Assembly (NCBI RefSeq): GCF_042659465.1
Contig: NZ_JBHSSW010000004.1
Location: 62,001-126,000 of the forward strand
Direction of reading: 5' to 3'
DNA from: Ponticaulis profundi
GTDB taxonomy: Bacteria > Pseudomonadota > Alphaproteobacteria > Caulobacterales > Hyphomonadaceae
DNA length: 64,000 nt
Made by a program: the position numbers and the translations under genes. Of this stretch, positions 49,336 to 57,998 are shown one piece after another. A model generated the notes under the pieces. The model worked only from the letters and a program-made list of their open reading frames with translations. It was not told where the DNA came from and did not search any database. The first letter of the stretch is position 1; every line of letters begins with the position of its first letter.

Positions 49336-49824
49336 TCAGGCGAGCGCGGTTGCCGGTGTGAGCTGCTTTTCCATCGCGTAATTATGGATCATCACGCCGC
49401 CAAGTTCGATATCCTGCTTGCGCAGCACCTGAAATCCGCGCTTTTCGAAGAAGCGACGCGCGGCTTCGCTGGCTTCGGTGGAAAGCCGGGAGATGCCGAG
49501 TTCGAGCGCCCGCGCTTCCAGATTGGCATACATCTCTCCGGTCACCGGCGTGCCTGCAACGGATGGGTGCGCGTAGAAAAAGTCGATATGGCCGTCTTTT
49601 TCCAGATCGAGATAGGCGAGGGGTTTGTCGTCGGCTTCCACAGCTACCCAGCCATCGCGATAGGGGAGGACTTCGGGCAGGACCGTTTCAAGACGCGCGC
49701 GGCGTTTGATCCACGCGTTGAGCTGATCGCGCGAATAAAAGCGCGGGCCAATCTCCAGAATGGCCCGTTCAAACACATGTCCGATCTCTGGAATGTCGTC
49801 CAGACGGGCCTTTCGTATCTTCAT
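49336..49824 (-). CDS. GNAT-family N-acetyltransferase
   Basis: The 162-residue GNAT-like protein opens with KIRKARLDDIPEIGHVFERA. The strands AVEADDKPLAYLDLEKDGHIDFFYAHPSV and the later LEARALELGISRLSTEASEAARRFFEKRGFQVLRKQD match the central sheet and the C-terminal alpha/beta unit of YafP-type acetyltransferases, with an Arg/Glu-rich helix. The acceptor is unknown. Acetyl-CoA binding would involve the VAGTPVTGEMYANLEARA region. It is 6 bases from the amidohydrolase, the likely operon partner. Confidence 0.75.
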   Translation of the reverse strand: MKIRKARLDDIPEIGHVFERAILEIGPRFYSRDQLNAWIKRRARLETVLPEVLPYRDGWVAVEADDKPLAYLDLEKDGHIDFFYAHPSVAGTPVTGEMYANLEARALELGISRLSTEASEAARRFFEKRGFQVLRKQDIELGGVMIHNYAMEKQLTPATALA

Positions 49825-49830
49825 CTGCTC

Positions 49831-50826
49831 TCAGCTCAGTTTGTAGACCCTGCGGGCGGTCCCGGCGAATAGCTGGTCTTTTTCGGTCTCGTTATATCGG
49901 TTCGCGATTTTCTTGAAGGCATTCCAGAGCACATGATAGCTGACGGATGCCCGGTCGACAGGGAAGTTGCTTTCGAACATGCAACGCTCAGGGCCGAAGG
50001 CATCAATGGTATGATGATAATAGCGGGCCTGATCGGCAACGATCTGATCTGATGAGGTCGGTTTTTCGCCGAGATGATAGCCCCAGCCATTATCGACCAT
50101 GGAGAGGCCGCCGAGCTTTGCGACGACATTCCGGCAACTTGCCAGGTCTTTCATATCGACCTTCCAGGCATTGAAGATGTCATCTCGCTTGCCTTCATAC
50201 TTGCCGACGCCCAGAGGCGTAGAGAAGTGATCGAGCACGATGGTGGTTTCAGGACAGGCACGTGCAAGGTCACGCACATCGCGTAGCTGATGGTGATACT
50301 GCCAGGCTTCAAAGGAGAAGCCGAGTTCACCCAGGCGGTGCAGGCCGCGCCGGAAGGCACTGTCCTGGAAGAGTCCTTCCGGGGCATGGGGCGGGATGGA
50401 GAGGGTTGGTTCATCATCGAACGCCGCCATGAAGCGCACGCCGCGAAACAGCCCGTTGCCGGCCTTTTCATGGGCTTCTAAAGTGGCATCGACATCCGGA
50501 TGTCGCAGATCCACGCGGGAGACGATGGCGCCGATTTGTGGCTGATCCGGTTTCTTTGCGGCCTGAGCTGCAATGTCTGCGACGAACTCGGTTTCGCCGA
50601 CAGATTTCAGATGTTCCGGTCCATCTTCGCGATAGCCCCAGCCGCATTCGATATAGACCGTCTGGCTGACCTTGTGCCCGTCCATGGTATCGGCCCAGAG
50701 CTCATCGAGCAGATACGGTTTCAAGGAGCGCCAGGCCCAGAGGTGATGGTGTGGATCAATGATTTCGCGGTCCGGATCTATGATCTCTTCGCGATAGCTC
50801 GAGAGCCATTCGTCTCGGTCATACAT
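49831..50826 (-). CDS. Amidohydrolase-family metal-dependent hydrolase
   Basis: The 331-residue TIM-barrel hydrolase has DPHHHLWAW (HxH metal ligands, about 25-33), IECGWGYRE, VLDHFSTPLG, KLGGLSMVDNGW and RCMFESNFPVDRAS, the signatures of the amidohydrolase-2 family (lactonases, decarboxylases). Substrate unknown. It is the upstream gene of the GNAT pair and follows the DUF1272 gene by 70 bases. Confidence 0.85.
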   Translation of the reverse strand: MYDRDEWLSSYREEIIDPDREIIDPHHHLWAWRSLKPYLLDELWADTMDGHKVSQTVYIECGWGYREDGPEHLKSVGETEFVADIAAQAAKKPDQPQIGAIVSRVDLRHPDVDATLEAHEKAGNGLFRGVRFMAAFDDEPTLSIPPHAPEGLFQDSAFRRGLHRLGELGFSFEAWQYHHQLRDVRDLARACPETTIVLDHFSTPLGVGKYEGKRDDIFNAWKVDMKDLASCRNVVAKLGGLSMVDNGWGYHLGEKPTSSDQIVADQARYYHHTIDAFGPERCMFESNFPVDRASVSYHVLWNAFKKIANRYNETEKDQLFAGTARRVYKLS

Positions 50827-50896
50827 GTTTCTCTCCCTGATTTTTTGTTTTCGAACATTAAAGCAGGAAAGAGCCGATTTGTCTTGGCTGTGACGG

Positions 50897-51208
50897 TCAG
50901 CGGTCTTCGGGCGGAATGTCTTTCAGGCGCCTGACCAGTGCGGCGATCTCATCTTTCTCATAATTGGGCGTGCGTCGTTTGTCGGACGGCGGTTGATGGT
51001 CACGCGAGACGCCGTCCCGATAGGCTTTCGCAGGACGAATGGGGCGCGGCACAAATCCACCTCCGCAATTCGGGCAGACATTCTGCAGATGATGATCCAC
51101 ACAGTCTGCGCAGAAGGTGCATTCATAGGTACAGATGCGCGCGGCGGTATCTTCCGGTGGGAGGTCGCGGTCGCAGTATTCGCAGTTCGGGCGTATTTCC
51201 AGCGCCAT
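50897..51208 (-). CDS. DUF1272 zinc-ribbon protein
   Basis: The 103-residue protein is a DUF1272 zinc-ribbon: CEYCDRDLPPEDTAARICTYECTFCADCVDHHLQNVCPNCGGGF has the closely spaced CxxC pairs that bind zinc. The rest is charged and probably disordered. Function is unknown. It is divergent from mltF, with about 80 bases between starts. Confidence 0.85.
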   Translation of the reverse strand: MALEIRPNCEYCDRDLPPEDTAARICTYECTFCADCVDHHLQNVCPNCGGGFVPRPIRPAKAYRDGVSRDHQPPSDKRRTPNYEKDEIAALVRRLKDIPPEDR

Positions 51209-51288
51209 TCACACCTCCGCCTCGGGTGCCGCCATATTCAGCAAGCGATCTTGGAACATGACGGCCAGTGGTCAGTTGGTAGAATATC

Positions 51289-52848
51289 ATGTCTGAGCAA
51301 AAGCACAGTAAAAAGCTTCTTGGCGCAGCCGTGACGGCCTCTCTTGCCGTTGTCCTCGCTGCCGGGAGTTACGTCTTCCTGAAACCATCTGAACCGGGTT
51401 CATCTCTTGAAGGGATGTTTTCCGAAACACCGAAAGTGACATCTGGCCTGGATGGCATTCGAGCAGATGGTGAGCTTGTGGTGCTCACCGTGGCATCGGC
51501 CACGACCTATCAGAAGCGGGGCAGTGACGTGTTCGGCTATGAAGTCGACCTGACGCGTGAGCTTGCCGAATCCCTGGGCGTTGATGTTCGCTATCGGCTT
51601 TATCGAAATCTGGATCGCATGACGAAGGATCTGGAGGCCGGGCGAGGCCATATTGCAGCGCCCGGCATGAGCCAGCGGGAAATGCGTCTGAACGCCGATA
51701 TTGGCGACCCGCTTGTCTTTGGCCCTGCTTACAAGAATGTGCGTCCGGAGTTGATCTGCCGGAAAGGCGGTGCGAGACCCGATACGCTTGCAGACATTTC
51801 CGAATATGAAGTTGGCGTTGTTGCCGGATCGGGCGTCGAAGAAACACTTCAGGTGCGCGCCGAAGACAATGACGACCTGCAATGGACGCCGATTGAGGCC
51901 GTCTCGGGCATGCCGCTGGCCAAGCGCGTAGAGAACCGGGTGCTCGATTGCGCGATCCTCGACTCCAATCTGGTCGCAATTGCCAAACGGCGCTTTCCAA
52001 ATCTTGTGACCCGACTGACGGTCGGGGCGGAAGATCGCGCGATAGCCTGGAGACTGGCGCCGCAATCTGCCGACTTGAACACCTATCTGAGGCCGTGGTT
52101 CGATGAAGCTCATCAAGAAGGCCTGCTCTATGATCTCGACGAGCGTTATTACGGCCATCTCAACGACTTTGATTATCTGAACATCGCGACTTTCCGAAAG
52201 CGGATCGATTCCCGACTGCCGACTTATGAAGAAACCTTCCGAAGCGCGGCCGGTCAGAATGATCTCGACTGGACCATGCTCGCCTCACAGGCCTATCAGG
52301 AATCCCACTGGGACCCGGATGCCCGGAGCCCGACCGGTGTGAGAGGGCTGATGATGCTGACGCGTCCGACTGCGCGCGAACTGGGCATTGCGAACCGGCT
52401 TGACCCGGAGCAGAGCATTCGCGGCGGGGCCGAATATCTGGACCGTATGTATAATCGCCTGCCGGAATCCGTGACGGGCTATGACCGTCTCTGGATGGCA
52501 ATGGCGGCTTATAATGTCGGGTATGGTCACTTGCTGGATGCGAGGCGTCTGGCGGCGCGACAGGGTCTGGACAAGGACAAATGGCGTGTCATTGACGATA
52601 TGCTGCCGCTGCTGACCAAGAAAGCCTATTACACTACCGTTCCGCACGGATACGCACGCGGCTATGAGCCTGTCCGCTATGTTCGCCGCATTCGTGAATA
52701 TGATGATGTGCTGACGGAGAATGTGCCAGACCCCGAGCAGCCACCATTTTCTATCCTGTCACAAAGCGGTGCCAATATCGTGGTGGATGCACCGCCAGAG
52801 GTGCAGACCGCCGAAAACGATCCGGCCCTGTCTGGCGGTGAGCCTTAG
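51289..52848 (+). CDS. mltF: Membrane-bound lytic murein transglycosylase F
   Basis: The 519-residue protein has an N-terminal membrane anchor (about 9-28) and a periplasmic binding-protein-like domain (about 60-300: VLTVASATTYQKRGSDVFGYEVDLTRELAESLG, as in solute-binding proteins). A SLT/lysozyme-like domain follows with catalytic E338 in QAYQESHWDPDARSPTGVRGLMMLT and LWMAMAAYNVGYGHLLDARR. This is the MltF architecture: cleaving peptidoglycan glycan strands to 1,6-anhydro products. The C-terminus is extended and acidic. Convergent with the MBL gene, 2 bases between stops. Confidence 0.93.
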   Translation: MSEQKHSKKLLGAAVTASLAVVLAAGSYVFLKPSEPGSSLEGMFSETPKVTSGLDGIRADGELVVLTVASATTYQKRGSDVFGYEVDLTRELAESLGVDVRYRLYRNLDRMTKDLEAGRGHIAAPGMSQREMRLNADIGDPLVFGPAYKNVRPELICRKGGARPDTLADISEYEVGVVAGSGVEETLQVRAEDNDDLQWTPIEAVSGMPLAKRVENRVLDCAILDSNLVAIAKRRFPNLVTRLTVGAEDRAIAWRLAPQSADLNTYLRPWFDEAHQEGLLYDLDERYYGHLNDFDYLNIATFRKRIDSRLPTYEETFRSAAGQNDLDWTMLASQAYQESHWDPDARSPTGVRGLMMLTRPTARELGIANRLDPEQSIRGGAEYLDRMYNRLPESVTGYDRLWMAMAAYNVGYGHLLDARRLAARQGLDKDKWRVIDDMLPLLTKKAYYTTVPHGYARGYEPVRYVRRIREYDDVLTENVPDPEQPPFSILSQSGANIVVDAPPEVQTAENDPALSGGEP

Positions 52849-52850
52849 GA

Positions 52851-53522
52851 CTAGCTGAGCATATAGTCTGAGACGAAGCCGTTGGTTTTGCGTTCCTGAC
52901 CAAATGTGCTCATCGGGCCGTGGCCAGGTACGAAGCGCATGTCGTTTCCAAGCGGCCAGAGCTTGCCGGTGATGGATTTGATCAATTGCTGGTGATCGCC
53001 TTTTGGAAAATCGGTCCGACCAATCGAGCCCTGGAAGAGAACGTCACCGACAAAAGCAATACGACCCGGTTCATGATAGATCACGACATGGCCAGGCGTA
53101 TGACCCGGGGTGTGAACAACGCCAAAGGTTTCACCTGATAGCGTCAGCGTATCACCATCGTTCAGATAGCGGTCCGGAACGACATTGCGCGGGCCTTCGG
53201 TGATGCCGTATTTCTGCCATTGCTGGACAATGTCATCCATCAGCCATTGGTCATCCTTGTGCGGCCCGATGACGGGTGCGCCAGTGACTTCGCGGATTTC
53301 ATCGGCTGCGCCTGCATGGTCGAGATGGCCATGTGTCAGCCAGACTTCCTTGATGTTCACGCCAAGCTCTTTGGCGGCCTGCATCAGTTTCTCCGCGTCG
53401 CCGCCCGGATCGATAAAGACGCCATCCATGGTCTCACGGTCCCAGATCAGCGAGCAGTTCTGCTGAAATGGCGTCACCGGAATGATGCGAATTTCGAGTT
53501 TTGGTTCATTTTGGCCGGTCAT
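52851..53522 (-). CDS. MBL-fold metallo-hydrolase (glyoxalase II-like)
   Basis: The 223-residue protein has the metallo-beta-lactamase fold with the motif THGHLDHAG (HxHxDH), HTPGHTPGHVVIY and the GSIGRTDFPKGDHQQLIKSI region close to YcbL-type glyoxalase II-like enzymes. It would hydrolyse a thioester such as S-lactoylglutathione; the substrate is unproven. The ATG at 53522 is supported by AGGGAG six bases upstream. It is divergent from the M48 peptidase. Confidence 0.87.
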   Translation of the reverse strand: MTGQNEPKLEIRIIPVTPFQQNCSLIWDRETMDGVFIDPGGDAEKLMQAAKELGVNIKEVWLTHGHLDHAGAADEIREVTGAPVIGPHKDDQWLMDDIVQQWQKYGITEGPRNVVPDRYLNDGDTLTLSGETFGVVHTPGHTPGHVVIYHEPGRIAFVGDVLFQGSIGRTDFPKGDHQQLIKSITGKLWPLGNDMRFVPGHGPMSTFGQERKTNGFVSDYMLS

Positions 53523-53683
53523 GCGTGTCTCCCTCGTTATTAGGGATAGGGATGAAGTCAGAAAGGTCAATGTATTGACCTGCCTGGTTCGCATCGCTCT
53601 AGTAACGACGGCGTGAACCGGAGGCAAATATGCCCTGATCACGCGCGTAGTAGCGTATATAATCGGGCGAGAGGTGCCGGGGC

Positions 53684-54595
53684 GTGTTTGACGGGCTCAA
53701 AGGACGAGGATTGCTGATCCTGATCGGTTTGATCGGCTTGGCAGTGTATTGGTTTTCAAATCAGGCAAGTGTTGGCTACACGGACCGCAAGCAGGTTCTG
53801 ACGACATCGATCGAGCAGGAGAACAAGCTCGGCGAACAGGCCTATGTGCAATTGCTGGCCGAAGCGGGCGGCGATGTTGCCTGTTCCCGCGCGGACAATG
53901 CCTGCACGACTGCTAACCGGGTGTTTGTTGATACGGTGCGTCGGATCGGAAATGATCTGCGCATTGCCGCCATTTCCTATGAAGAGGAATTGCTGCAGCA
54001 AGGCTATGACATCGAACCGAAGGCTCGCGGTTTCGAATGGCAATTCAACGTCATCAAATCCTCACAGCCGAATGCCTTCTGTCTGCCGGGTGGCTATGTC
54101 GCCGTTTATACCGGCATTCTGGATGTGACGGGCAATTTCGACGGCACGGTTACCGCAGATGATGTGTCTGACCCGGCCATGCTTGCCGTGGTCATGGGCC
54201 ATGAGATTGCGCACGCTCTGGCGCGGCATGGCGGCGAGCGGATGAGTCAGGGGCGGATTATGCAGATCGGTCAGCTTGTGGTTGGAGCAGCATCTGGCGA
54301 TGGACGGGTGATGCGGGCGTTCGGACTGGCAGCGCAAACGGGTGTCCTGTTGCCATTTTCCCGTCAGCATGAATCAGAAGCCGACCGCATCGGTCTCGAG
54401 CTGCTGGTTCGCGCTTGCTATGATCCACGTCAGGCGCCGGAGCTCTGGGAGCGGATGGGAGAACTCGGCGGAGGTCAGGCCCCACCGGAATTCATGTCGA
54501 CTCACCCGGCGTCAGCGAGGCGCGCCGAGAATTTCAGAAAGTGGATGCCCGCGGCCATTGCGGCCTATGAGCAAAATTGCGGTCCGCTGAAATAA
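53684..54595 (+). CDS. M48-family zinc metallopeptidase (OMA1/BepA-like)
   Basis: The 303-residue protein has one N-terminal membrane segment (residues 8-25) and the zinc site HEIAH (MGHEIAHALARH) with the third ligand in HESEADRIGLELL. The C-terminal FMSTHPASARRAENF also matches M48 (the THP motif). It should be a periplasm-facing protease acting on outer-membrane proteins, as BepA does. The start is GTG at 53684. A four-Cys layout (ACSRADNACT, FCLPGG, ACYDPR) may form disulphides. Confidence 0.9.
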   Translation: MFDGLKGRGLLILIGLIGLAVYWFSNQASVGYTDRKQVLTTSIEQENKLGEQAYVQLLAEAGGDVACSRADNACTTANRVFVDTVRRIGNDLRIAAISYEEELLQQGYDIEPKARGFEWQFNVIKSSQPNAFCLPGGYVAVYTGILDVTGNFDGTVTADDVSDPAMLAVVMGHEIAHALARHGGERMSQGRIMQIGQLVVGAASGDGRVMRAFGLAAQTGVLLPFSRQHESEADRIGLELLVRACYDPRQAPELWERMGELGGGQAPPEFMSTHPASARRAENFRKWMPAAIAAYEQNCGPLK

Positions 54596-54721
54596 AAAAA
54601 TCAGTTTGCAACCTACAGAAATTTCAAAGGTTTTTGCCGGGTTGCATGCTGATCTGCTAATATAAACCGGAACTTTTGCGCGCATTTTTCCGTTGCTGAT
54701 GTTGAAATCAGGAGCTGAACT

Positions 54722-54904
54722 ATGTCGTCCTTTGCATTGTATATAATTGGTTTTTTGGTGCTCATTGCAGGCCTGGCCATTGGCGCAGGATTGATGGGTG
54801 TCCCTTATGAGTGGATCGCTGTCGGCGCGATCATCCTTGTCGGTCTCGGCGTCATTACCGGTGTTGCGAACACGCGCCGCCGTGACGAAACGGAGGCATC
54901 ATAA
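54722..54904 (+). CDS. Small two-helix membrane protein
   Basis: The 60-residue protein has two hydrophobic helices (YIIGFLVLIAGLAIGAGLM and WIAVGAIILVGLGVITGV) and an Arg-rich C-terminal cap (NTRRRDETEAS). A good SD (AGGAG, seven bases before the ATG) supports expression. It ends 3 bases before the L,D-transpeptidase gene, so it is almost certainly co-transcribed with it, but no function is known to me. Confidence 0.7.
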   Translation: MSSFALYIIGFLVLIAGLAIGAGLMGVPYEWIAVGAIILVGLGVITGVANTRRRDETEAS

Positions 54905-54907
54905 GAC

Positions 54908-56779
54908 ATGAAGCGCCTGAGTAGAGTTTTCCAAACGACGGTCTGCGCAAGTGCACTGGCACTGTCCGCAGGCTTCGCAGCCACAGCTTCCGCACAACAT
55001 CTGAACGACTTCGCGTCTGGCCCGGCCAATGTGAAGCTCGCGAAAAAGAATATCGATGTCCCGGTTGAATCTCGCCTTGCCGACAAGATCCAGGCCATTT
55101 TCGCATCCGGTAAATATGACGAGCAGTTCTCATCCATGTTTGATGAGAGTGTCGTTGTGGCGGTGCGCGCTGCATATGCGCAGAACCTGTTCGAACCAAT
55201 CTGGACAGGCCCGGGCGCTGAATCTCTGCGTCAGGCGCAACAGACCATGCGGGATAATGGCATGGAACCTGGCTTGTCGGATGAAAGCCTTGAAAAGCTT
55301 CTGAAGCAGCGCTTTTCGGGCTGGAAGTCTGAACGTGCAGAGGCGGATCTGAAGCTGACCATGGTCTGGCTGGCTTACGCATCACAGATGCGAGACGGTC
55401 TGTCTGATTTTGGAGGCGTCGCAACCGTCGGTGAAGACGCGCCAGCGCGCTCAAGCCTCATTGTCGACATTCAGAATGCGGGTTTTGGAGACGCGAATGA
55501 TCTCCTCACCAGTTATGAGCCAGCCCATGAGCAGTATCAGGGGCTGAAGAACACGCTTTCAAGCTATATGACGCTGGAGCAGCAGGGCGGATGGAAAGAG
55601 ATTTCGACGGGCGGCGACCCGATCGAACTCAATGCCGTTGATGATCGCGTGCCGGAACTGCGCCGCCGATTGATTGCTGAAGGGTATTATAGCCTTCCGT
55701 CTTTTGACCAGCTCGTCGACATTATGGCTGTCAGCAATCTCGAAACCGATGATCCCAAGCTGACTGAAGACCTGCGCGTCATGCAGGTGGAGCTTGAGAC
55801 ATGGGCCAAGACCTATGACGAGAGCCTGGAAGCGGCCGTGAAGCGGTTTCAGGCCCATCATGGTCTGGCCGATGATGGTGTTGTTGGTCGTGGAACGTAT
55901 GCAGCTCTGAACGAGAGCGCGACGTCAAAAGTCTCTCGCATCAAATCGAGCCTGCAGAAATGGCGCGAAATCGGCAATGTCGAAGGCCGTATGGTCTGGG
56001 CGAACATTCCGTCTTACCGCGCCGAAGGCTGGAACGATAATGTCAGCGAAATCTCAATGAAGACGGTCGTCGGCATGCGCTCGCGTCAAACACCGATTTT
56101 CTCTGACGAGATCGAATATGCGGTGACCAATCCGCGCTGGTATGCGCCGGTGAGCATCGTGCGTAAGGACAAACTGCCAAAGCTTGCGGCTGATCCATCC
56201 TATGCGAGCCGCAAGGGCTTCAACATTTATGACCGCGCGACAGGTGAGCGTGTGTCTGCGGCTAGTGTTGACTGGACGGACGCAAGTGCCGCGTCGAACT
56301 ATCAGCTGGTTCAGGGATCTGGCGCTGCGAACGCGCTCGGTAAACTGAAGATCATTTTCCCGAACAAGGACGCCATCTATCTGCATGGCACGCCGACGAA
56401 ATATCTGTTTGATCGTCCACAGCGCGCCTATTCATCTGGCTGTATCCGTCTGGAAGACCCAACGAGCATGGCTGCATGGCTGGCAGGTGGCGACACAGCG
56501 GTGACGCCTGAGGAGATTGAGGCAAGCGTCAATTCCGGAAAGCGCCAGCGTTTTGATTTTGATCAGAAGGTGCCGGTGAACCTGACCTATATCACGGTCA
56601 CAATCGGCGATGATGGTAAGGCAGAATTCTGGCCGGACGTGTACAACAAAGAAGCACCCGTCGAGACCAATCTGCAGGTCGCAGAGGCGCTTGATATCGC
56701 CCCTGCTGACACGAACTCAGATGAAGCCGGTTCTGAATATGCTGATCTGAAAGTCGATCAGCCCCAGCGAGCCGGGTAA
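54908..56779 (+). CDS. ldtD: L,D-transpeptidase, YcbB/LdtD type
   Basis: The 623-residue exported enzyme has a signal peptide ending ASAQH, a helical N-terminal domain, a peptidoglycan-binding domain (about 285-340: AAVKRFQAHHGLADDGVVGRGTYAAL) and a YkuD catalytic domain with H493 in HGTP and C512 in YSSGCIRLED. It makes 3-3 cross-links in peptidoglycan. The stop region overlaps the 3' end of the convergent M15 gene by 22 bases. In E. coli ldtD (ycbB) also neighbours the M15 gene ycbK. Confidence 0.92.
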   Translation: MKRLSRVFQTTVCASALALSAGFAATASAQHLNDFASGPANVKLAKKNIDVPVESRLADKIQAIFASGKYDEQFSSMFDESVVVAVRAAYAQNLFEPIWTGPGAESLRQAQQTMRDNGMEPGLSDESLEKLLKQRFSGWKSERAEADLKLTMVWLAYASQMRDGLSDFGGVATVGEDAPARSSLIVDIQNAGFGDANDLLTSYEPAHEQYQGLKNTLSSYMTLEQQGGWKEISTGGDPIELNAVDDRVPELRRRLIAEGYYSLPSFDQLVDIMAVSNLETDDPKLTEDLRVMQVELETWAKTYDESLEAAVKRFQAHHGLADDGVVGRGTYAALNESATSKVSRIKSSLQKWREIGNVEGRMVWANIPSYRAEGWNDNVSEISMKTVVGMRSRQTPIFSDEIEYAVTNPRWYAPVSIVRKDKLPKLAADPSYASRKGFNIYDRATGERVSAASVDWTDASAASNYQLVQGSGAANALGKLKIIFPNKDAIYLHGTPTKYLFDRPQRAYSSGCIRLEDPTSMAAWLAGGDTAVTPEEIEASVNSGKRQRFDFDQKVPVNLTYITVTIGDDGKAEFWPDVYNKEAPVETNLQVAEALDIAPADTNSDEAGSEYADLKVDQPQRAG

Positions 56780-57705
56780 CCTCTGGCATCAATGTGAACG
56801 AATGGCCCGTGGACCGCATTGGAATCGTAAATTCCAATGCCGCCTGCGGGCCAGTCTTTTTTGTTTTCGGACGCAATGGACTTGGCCAGATCAGCCAAAG
56901 CGACAGCGTCTGCTTTCGTGATCTTTCCGTCGCCATTCAGGTCGTCCATCACGCCGTCACCATCCTGATCGATATAGATATCAGCGGCATCGCCGAAGAG
57001 ATGACGCGATGAGGTCGTCGTGTTGCCAATAGCAGCATTGTAGAACGGTGTACGAAAGCCTGACATCACATAGAAGGTATCGGCCTCCCAGCCTTTGTCA
57101 TTTGCGGCTTCGAGCAGGCGCTCAAGCTTTGTGAGCATGTGGGCCTGGACCAGCAGAAAGGTTGGGTCATGGCCCGGCTGCTGTTTGCAGATAAACTGAC
57201 CGAGCTTGAAATTCGGTGCGATCTGGATGTCTTCCATGCCGGGCTGCATATTGATGAAGCCAGTCGGCGGGAGGTATTGTGGAAGCCCGCGCAAAGGCTG
57301 ATCGGAGTATTGGCCAACCCGATAGCCATTCAGGTTTTCATCCCGGCCATTGCGGAACGGCGTCAGCACAAAGACATTGACCAACATCATCTCGCCGCCC
57401 TTGCGCAGGTGGAGCACATGATGACCGGGCGTTTCCGGCGCGATCCATTGCCAGCCTGTTTCCGTTTTCAGAGGCGTGCCATCTGGAATCGTCAGAGCTG
57501 CGCTGGTTGTCAGTGACACGGTCTCGCCCGGCATGACGCTGGTCGAAATGATGGACAGATCGGTTTCCACACCATCGATAGAGGCCGTAAAGCCGACCCG
57601 ATCGCCTGCCGGCTTTGTGATGGGCTGGTCTGCTTCTTTTGGCAAAACTGTGCTGAGTGGGGTCAAAGATGAAAACAGGATCGCGATGAGTGCGGAAATG
57701 TTCAA
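56758..57705 (-). CDS. M15A-type peptidase (YcbK-like) with EF-hand-like insert
   Basis: The 315-residue protein has a short N-terminal signal (MNISALIAILFSSLTPLSTVLP), a beta-rich region (about 35-135), and an M15A-type domain with MSGFRTPFYNAAIG, TTTSSRHLFGDAADIYI (zinc ligands H/D) and GGIGIYDSNAVHGPFVHIDARG. Between the DAADIY strand and the last motif lie two calcium-like loops, DQDGDGVMDD and LNGDGKITKAD (residues 246-266), of EF-hand or dockerin type. The convergent 3' ends overlap ldtD by 22 bases. Likely a periplasmic peptidoglycan-processing partner of LdtD. Confidence 0.85.
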   Translation of the reverse strand: MNISALIAILFSSLTPLSTVLPKEADQPITKPAGDRVGFTASIDGVETDLSIISTSVMPGETVSLTTSAALTIPDGTPLKTETGWQWIAPETPGHHVLHLRKGGEMMLVNVFVLTPFRNGRDENLNGYRVGQYSDQPLRGLPQYLPPTGFINMQPGMEDIQIAPNFKLGQFICKQQPGHDPTFLLVQAHMLTKLERLLEAANDKGWEADTFYVMSGFRTPFYNAAIGNTTTSSRHLFGDAADIYIDQDGDGVMDDLNGDGKITKADAVALADLAKSIASENKKDWPAGGIGIYDSNAVHGPFVHIDARGYPARWG

Positions 57706-57998
57706 ATGTCTGGCCTTTCAAATCGTGCTGGCGTTCAAAGAAACTGCCTGTCGAATCGTCTGACACGCAAGGCGCGAACCCGGTGGGAGCTTCGCGGAGG
57801 CGGGACTTAACCACGCCAATTTGACAACATATTGGCAGAAATTTCCTGATTACAATCGGCTTGCGCAGTGCCGCTATTTCTGGATTTCACCGAAATGTGT
57901 GCCTTGAACGAAAGTCGCGGTACAAATTTTGACTTGGGGTTCGATCTCTTTATGCCTATTTGCGACAGACAGGCTGGTACCGAAGTTGGAGGGCCCAA

